A stretch of 56,948 nucleotides of DNA from assembly GCA_001799395.1 (NCBI GenBank), contig MGTJ01000044.1, positions 1-56,948 of the forward strand, in the 5' to 3' direction. The notes beneath the pieces were generated by a model, which was not told where the DNA came from, made no database searches, and was given only the letters and a program-made list of their open reading frames with translations. Each line of letters starts with the position of its first letter. Positions within the stretch are counted from its first letter, which is position 1. The stretch comes from Desulfobacterales bacterium RIFOXYA12_FULL_46_15 (GTDB taxonomy: Bacteria; Desulfobacterota; Desulfobacteria; Desulfobacterales; Desulfobacteraceae). Shown piece by piece: positions 52,663-56,948 of the stretch. The position numbers and the translations under genes are program-made.

Positions 52663-54084
52663 TCATGATTTTAAAGCCTTGTATGTGTTTGCCATCCCGA
52701 TCAGGGAAGAAGCCCAGGAGGGTGTGCCAAGTGCATGGATATGGGTGTATGTTCCGAACGTGTTCTGCTTAAAAAAACCGTCTCTTTTATCAACAATCCC
52801 TTTTCCCCGATCCATTCTGAATGCCATCTCATAATCTTGATAATCAATATTGAGGACGCTTGAATATCTGAACTCATGTCCGGTTAATATCTCACCTGTC
52901 TTGAAAAAGGGATTCTCATGGACTACTTCAATCCGGGTATAGCCGTGGCCTTGAGGCTGTTTACAAAGCCCGAACCGAATCTGAAAAATTCCTGTCATAG
53001 GATAGTCCACACCTTCAAGACTGAGGCATTGACCTAAAAAGATCAAACCCCCGCACTCGGCGTAAATAGGTAGTCCTTTTAGAGATAATCGTTTCAGAAT
53101 CCTTTTAAACTCTATGTTTTGCGCAAGCTCCGCAGCATGGGTTTCAGGGAATCCTCCACCCATGTATATGGCATCTACATCCGGAATTGATGTTTCTTTC
53201 AAGGGGCTGATGTATACAATGGTTGCGCCAAGTCTTATTAAAGCATCAATATTGTCCGGATAATAGAATTGAAAGGCAGAATCTCTTATAATACCGATGG
53301 TAACGCTTACAGGTTTTAATTTTTGGTTCCGGCTGACTTCCAATTCTCCCATCATCCTGATTCTCGAATCATCGGAGTATTCCCGCCTGCTAATCAATGT
53401 ATATAACCCATTCAGATCGATATTCTCCTGAACAATTTGAATAGATGCCTGAATAGCCTTATCTGCAAAATGATGTTCTTCAGATGTGACAAGCCCCATA
53501 TGCCGTTCCGGAAAATCTTCTGAATCCAGTTTGGGAATTGCTCCAAATACCGGAATTTGACAGAATTTTTCAATATTGTCTTTTAACTTTTTCTCATGTC
53601 GTTTTCCTGCAACACGATTCAGGATTACCCCGATAATCCTGATATCGGGGTCAAATTTCATACAGCCAAGAACCAGTGCCGCCATCGTCCGTGTTGCTTT
53701 GGTACAGTCTAAAACAAGTAGAATGGGAAGATTCAGAAGTTTTGCAAGCTCTGCCGTGGAAGTGGAACCATCGGTATCAATGCCGTCATAGAGACCCCTA
53801 TTGCCTTCTATGACACATATGTCACAATTTTGTGAATGTTCAATATAAGAGTATTTTACTGCAGAAGATGGGCACAGAAATGTGTCGAGGTTATAGCAGG
53901 GACGACCGGCTGCTTTTGAAAGCCAGCCGGCGTCAATATAATCCGGCCCCTTTTTAAAGGGTGAAACGTTAAAACCTTTTTCTTTCCATGCAGCGGTGAT
54001 TCCGAGAGATACAACAGTTTTCCCGGACCCGCCCCTGAGACCGGCAATAATAATTCCCGGTACTTTTTTACCACCTTTTTGCAT
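52663..54084 (-). CDS. cbiA: CbiA/DsrN-type glutamine-dependent amidase
   Basis: The 473-residue protein has an N-terminal dethiobiotin-synthetase-like ATPase (GGSGKTVVSLG, KKGPDYIDAGW) and a C-terminal class I glutamine amidotransferase domain with the active Cys in YAECGGLIFL. It would amidate carboxylates of a tetrapyrrole: cobyrinate a,c-diamide in B12 synthesis, or sirohaem to sirohaem amide for sulfite reductase, as proposed for DsrN. The genomic place, last in the dsrABD cluster, favours the DsrN-type role, but sequence alone cannot separate the two. Confidence 0.88.
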   Translation of the reverse strand: MQKGGKKVPGIIIAGLRGGSGKTVVSLGITAAWKEKGFNVSPFKKGPDYIDAGWLSKAAGRPCYNLDTFLCPSSAVKYSYIEHSQNCDICVIEGNRGLYDGIDTDGSTSTAELAKLLNLPILLVLDCTKATRTMAALVLGCMKFDPDIRIIGVILNRVAGKRHEKKLKDNIEKFCQIPVFGAIPKLDSEDFPERHMGLVTSEEHHFADKAIQASIQIVQENIDLNGLYTLISRREYSDDSRIRMMGELEVSRNQKLKPVSVTIGIIRDSAFQFYYPDNIDALIRLGATIVYISPLKETSIPDVDAIYMGGGFPETHAAELAQNIEFKRILKRLSLKGLPIYAECGGLIFLGQCLSLEGVDYPMTGIFQIRFGLCKQPQGHGYTRIEVVHENPFFKTGEILTGHEFRYSSVLNIDYQDYEMAFRMDRGKGIVDKRDGFFKQNTFGTYTHIHALGTPSWASSLIGMANTYKALKS

Positions 54085-54114
54085 GAACCCTTTAAACTCG
54101 AGGCGTTTTAATTT

Positions 54115-54372
54115 TTATTCTTCGCCTTCAGATGAGTGCTGGATGCCGGAACCTTTAAGTCCATACATGGTTGTACTTCCGGAAGACCAGTATTCAAGTA
54201 CGCCTTCTTCAACCAATTTATTAACCACTTTTTTGATTTCTCTTGGTTTGTCATCAGGAAAAATCTTGGAAAAATCATTAAAATAAAACTTGGTTTTTGT
54301 ACCGGCTTTTTTGGTCATCCACTCGACCACAGCCGCGGTTGCCGCCTCTTTATTGCCAAGAAGATCGCTCAT
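54115..54372 (-). CDS. dsrD: Dissimilatory sulfite reductase-associated protein DsrD
   Basis: DsrD is a small winged-helix-fold protein that enhances sulfite reduction by DsrAB. The 85-residue protein contains the family core KFYFNDF...REIKKVVNKLVEEGVLEYWSSGSTTMYGLKG. The second ATG (54372) is chosen because AAAGGAG is correctly spaced to it; the first, at 54378, is only one base from the ribosome site. It is 30 bases upstream of cbiA. Confidence 0.95.
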   Translation of the reverse strand: MSDLLGNKEAATAAVVEWMTKKAGTKTKFYFNDFSKIFPDDKPREIKKVVNKLVEEGVLEYWSSGSTTMYGLKGSGIQHSSEGEE

Positions 54373-54402
54373 TGCCATTCTCCTTTAAATTTAAATGGTT
54401 CA

Positions 54403-54427
54403 GCCGGAGTGAAAAATTCACTCCGGC
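54403..54427 (-). other. Perfect hairpin between dsrB and dsrD
   Basis: GCCGGAGTGAA, loop of three (AAA on the plus strand), TTCACTCCGGC form an 11-bp perfect stem. No T-run follows on the minus strand, so it is more likely an mRNA stabilising or processing element, or a partial attenuator, than a full terminator. Confidence 0.6.
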
Positions 54428-54467
54428 CTCAACATATTCATATACAATTACGGTTCAACAATTCTTC

Positions 54468-55616
54468 TTAGAATTTGAACTGAGTTGTCTGGCGCCAGCT
54501 CATGTAGGCCTGCTGACGGAAATCATCAATAAGATGATGGGTGAAATCAATTTCACAGGCCTCAAAGAATTTCTCCCAACCGATTCTTTCTGCCCAGTCA
54601 CCCATACGTTCATATTTCTGAGCGCCTTTTGCATAGGCATCAACCATTCTCTTGATGGTTGCGGTCATGGAAGGCCATCTCGGCATTTCATTGGGGAGGA
54701 AGGCCACAACAACCTTGGAGAATTTGGGAGCTGAAATCCTGTTGGAAACCTTACCGCCGGCCATGAGAACAATACCATCACCATCCGTATCTGCAAGGGG
54801 CATGGATGGACACATCGTATAGCAGTTACCGCAGTACATGCATCTTTCCTGTTTTACTTCAACGGATTTGACTTCCTGGCCATTTGCCAGTTTCACCTTT
54901 GCCGGTTTAATGGCTGCGGTGGGGCAGGCAGAAATAGCCAGAGGAATTTCACAAATCTTATCAAGATATTCATGATCCAGCATGGGCGGTTTTCTGTGAT
55001 ATCCGAGGATAGCGATATCAGAGCAGTGAACTGCACCGCACATGTTCAGGCAGCATGCCATGGAAACCCTGAGCTGTGCCGGAAGTCTCATATCCTGAAA
55101 ATCGCTGAACAATGCATCCATTGCTGCCTTTACCGTACCGGAGGCATCTGTGGCAGGGGTATGGCAATGAATCCAGCCCTGGGTATGCACGATATTGGTA
55201 ACACCGGCACCGGTTCCGCCGATGGGGAATTTAAAGGAACCACCGGCAAATTTTCTGGATTTCAGATCATTTTTGAGGGGTTCGACTTTATCCTTTGAAT
55301 CCACCATGAATTCAATATTATTACGGGTGGTGAAACGGACATAGCCGTTACAATGTTTATCAGCAATATCACAGATTTCATTGATATGACCGGTAGACAT
55401 AATACGTGCACCGCCGACTCTGACAGTATAAAGTTCATCTCCTGAATCACCCACATGAACCAGAACACCCGGCTCAAGGATTTCATGGTGAGACCATTTC
55501 CCTTTATTTTTCGCGATAACAGGAGGATAAAATTCGTTATAGTCTTTCGGACCGATGTCGGTAACTCTGTTTTCCATCGGCTTTTCTGGATTATAACCAG
55601 TAGAAATAAATGCCAT
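54468..55616 (-). CDS. dsrB: Dissimilatory sulfite reductase beta subunit
   Basis: DsrB carries the catalytically active sirohaem-[4Fe-4S] site that reduces sulfite in the cytoplasm. The 382-residue protein has the sirohaem cluster ligands C151, C188, C189 and C193 ([18 protein letters not shown]). A ferredoxin domain with C231, C259, C262, C265 and C269 ([14 protein letters not shown]) follows. Length and spacing are standard. GGGAG precedes the ATG, and dsrA ends 15 bases upstream. Confidence 0.98.
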   Translation of the reverse strand: MAFISTGYNPEKPMENRVTDIGPKDYNEFYPPVIAKNKGKWSHHEILEPGVLVHVGDSGDELYTVRVGGARIMSTGHINEICDIADKHCNGYVRFTTRNNIEFMVDSKDKVEPLKNDLKSRKFAGGSFKFPIGGTGAGVTNIVHTQGWIHCHTPATDASGTVKAAMDALFSDFQDMRLPAQLRVSMACCLNMCGAVHCSDIAILGYHRKPPMLDHEYLDKICEIPLAISACPTAAIKPAKVKLANGQEVKSVEVKQERCMYCGNCYTMCPSMPLADTDGDGIVLMAGGKVSNRISAPKFSKVVVAFLPNEMPRWPSMTATIKRMVDAYAKGAQKYERMGDWAERIGWEKFFEACEIDFTHHLIDDFRQQAYMSWRQTTQFKF

Positions 55617-55631
55617 TATAATTCTCCCTTT

Positions 55632-56948
55632 CTATCTAAGATGGTGTTTTCTGTATTCGTCAACGTCACGTTCCCAGCCGCCTTTTACCTCATCTTCCTT
55701 CCAGAAGATATAGGGATTGGTTCTCGGGTAGGACACATGCTGGGGCTTTGCCTCAATACCGGTGACTTCAAGAAGTTTCTGGAATCCCTGACGCATGATC
55801 AGCTCACCCAGTCTTTCACGGTTTTTGCCTTCTTCCATCCACCAATCCCAAACATTTTCAATAACTGATGTAATCGCTTCATAATCATTGTCAGGATTGA
55901 CTTCCACAAAGGGAACCAGCAATGAACCCATCTGAGCGCCATCCAGAATCGGGGCTTTTGCGCCGACAAGGATTGAAAGACCGGTATCCTTACCTATCTT
56001 AAGGGCTCTGGGCATAACATTGATGCAATGCATGCAACGGGTGCAGTTGGCATTATCAATAGAAAGTTTTTTGTTTTCAAACTTCATACATTTTGTCGGA
56101 CAGAGGCCCAGAACTTCTTTTTCAAGATCAAATTTACCCCAGTCTTTGCTGCCGCGGAATGCACCGGCATTGGCAGGATATTGCGGATCATTTTCAACAT
56201 ATTTATTCACTGCATCCTGATTAATCCGGATATCATCTCTCCATGTACCGATAAAGGACATGTCGGAACGGGCGATGGAAGCTACGCAGCAGTTGGGGCA
56301 GCCATCCAGTTTAAATTTGAATTTGTAGGGGAAAGCAGGCCGGTGAAGCTCATCCTGATATTGGTTGGTCAAAAAATATACCAATGCATTGGTATCATAG
56401 CAGGCATATTCACATCTGGACTGGCCAAGGCAATCTGCCGGCGTTCTCAGATTGGAGCCTGATCCGCCCAGATCCTGACCCATGTCATGGGTCAATGTCC
56501 AGAACACTTCTTCAAGCTGGGGAGTGGTGGTTCCAAGAAGGATGATATCACCTGTTGCGCCATGCATATTGGTCACACCGGAACCTCTTAAATCCCAGAG
56601 TTTGGTCAATGCTCTTAAATAATCCGTTGTATAGTATTTGCCTGAAGGCTGATTCACACGCATGGTATGAAAATGTTCTACACCAGGGAACAATTTGGGC
56701 TGATCACAGTATCTGCCGATAACGCCGCCGCCATACCCGAAAACACCGACAATACCGCCATGTTTCCAGTGAGTTCTGCCATGCTTGTAAGACAGCTCCA
56801 AAACGCCCAGAAGATCGGCTACGCTATCCTGGGGAATCTGGAATTCAACACCTTCTTCGTTCTTTGCTCTTTTTTCAGCCTGTGCTTTCAGGTCAGAGAC
56901 AAAGCTAGGCCATGGGCCGGATTCCAGCTGGTCCAGTAAAGGAGTCTC
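55632..56948 (-). CDS. dsrA: Dissimilatory sulfite reductase alpha subunit (5' end outside the window)
   Basis: The reading frame runs without a stop off the right edge. The visible part (438 residues) starts with ETPLLDQLESGPWPSFVSDL, near the DsrA N-terminus, so only a few codons are missing. Iron-sulfur and sirohaem ligand motifs are CEYACY, GCPNCC, CPTKC and the ferredoxin motif CTRCMHC. DsrA binds the structural sirohaem or sirohydrochlorin and forms the A2B2 enzyme with DsrB. An internal TTG at 56801 is not the start. Confidence 0.98.
   Translation of the reverse strand, partial: ETPLLDQLESGPWPSFVSDLKAQAEKRAKNEEGVEFQIPQDSVADLLGVLELSYKHGRTHWKHGGIVGVFGYGGGVIGRYCDQPKLFPGVEHFHTMRVNQPSGKYYTTDYLRALTKLWDLRGSGVTNMHGATGDIILLGTTTPQLEEVFWTLTHDMGQDLGGSGSNLRTPADCLGQSRCEYACYDTNALVYFLTNQYQDELHRPAFPYKFKFKLDGCPNCCVASIARSDMSFIGTWRDDIRINQDAVNKYVENDPQYPANAGAFRGSKDWGKFDLEKEVLGLCPTKCMKFENKKLSIDNANCTRCMHCINVMPRALKIGKDTGLSILVGAKAPILDGAQMGSLLVPFVEVNPDNDYEAITSVIENVWDWWMEEGKNRERLGELIMRQGFQKLLEVTGIEAKPQHVSYPRTNPYIFWKEDEVKGGWERDVDEYRKHHLR

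Noticed and set aside
56799-56801. Start of dsrA at the internal TTG.
   Set aside because: The frame continues to the window edge with sequence typical of the DsrA N-terminus.
1-56948. Insertion sequences, prophage, CRISPR or integron elements.
   Set aside because: No transposase, integrase, repeat-spacer array or terminal inverted repeats were recognised anywhere in the window.

Overview
The window looks like chromosomal DNA of a strictly anaerobic sulfate-reducing deltaproteobacterium of the Desulfobacterales type (Desulfobacter, Desulfobacula or a relative). The main evidence is the dissimilatory sulfite reductase cluster dsrA-dsrB-dsrD-cbiA at the right edge. A tetrahaem cytochrome c3, a tungsten-type aldehyde:ferredoxin oxidoreductase, a FeoAB iron importer and type IV pilus genes fit the same picture. 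Base composition is moderate. No integrase, insertion sequence, CRISPR array, tRNA or rRNA was recognised, so most of the window reads as core genome. One short decayed patch lies at about 12.9-14.0 kb.

Layout, left to right. 0-3 kb (minus): homoserine dehydrogenase and an unusual zinc-ribbon short-chain dehydrogenase. 3.2-5.7 kb (plus): glutamate racemase and an SLC13-type anion transporter. 5.8-11.0 kb (minus): an ECF nickel/cobalt importer (fused CbiM/N-type protein, CbiQ, CbiO) running into a P-type ATPase, behind a leader that carries terminator-like hairpins. 11.3-14.0 kb: a PAS histidine kinase whose receiver domain has been frameshifted off and internally deleted, a fragment of an ABC ATPase, and an orphan ribbon-helix-helix protein behind a large dyad operator. 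14.0-16.4 kb: protein-isoaspartate methyltransferase, a TrkA-N potassium channel and 5-formyl-THF cyclo-ligase. 16.6-21.4 kb (plus): serS, thrC, a LysM protein and a TPR lipoprotein. These converge on pilMNOPQ (21.4-26.7 kb, minus), and divergent from that is a PilS/PilR-like two-component pair (26.9-29.7 kb, plus). 30.0-34.4 kb (minus): a Fur-FeoA-FeoA fusion, feoB, an SH3-repeat protein and a YfgM-like TPR protein. 34.6-38.5 kb: a Dus-like flavoenzyme, lysA, a YkgJ-type cluster protein, an unknown 98-residue protein and yedF. 38.5-46.5 kb (minus): one compact set, yggT-divIVA-pilT-pilU-(zinc ribbon/receiver-like)-(unknown)-PBP1A-SPOR. 46.8-52.6 kb (plus): aldehyde:ferredoxin oxidoreductase with a MoaD/ThiS-like partner, a DEAD-box helicase, tatA/B, tatC and cytochrome c3. 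52.6-56.9 kb (minus): the dsr cluster.

How the parts fit together. The dsr genes reduce sulfite to sulfide, and the CbiA homologue probably amidates the sirohaem. Cytochrome c3 carries low-potential electrons in the periplasm. TatA/C export folded cofactor proteins. FeoB and the nickel/cobalt importer supply metals for the many Fe-S, Ni and cobamide enzymes expected in such an organism. Pilus assembly (pilMNOPQ), pilus retraction (pilT, pilU) and regulation (pilS/R-like) are spread over two loci. The retraction locus also carries division-site and peptidoglycan genes.

The most interesting items are: the Fur-FeoA-FeoA fusion that probably controls feoB; the zinc-ribbon/receiver-like protein inside the pilT-pilU/peptidoglycan operon; the cbiM leader with two terminator-like hairpins and no upstream gene; the repeated 8-bp sites and hairpin leader in front of the oxidoreductase gene; and the broken hybrid kinase. 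All functions are inferred from sequence motifs read by eye, with no database search.
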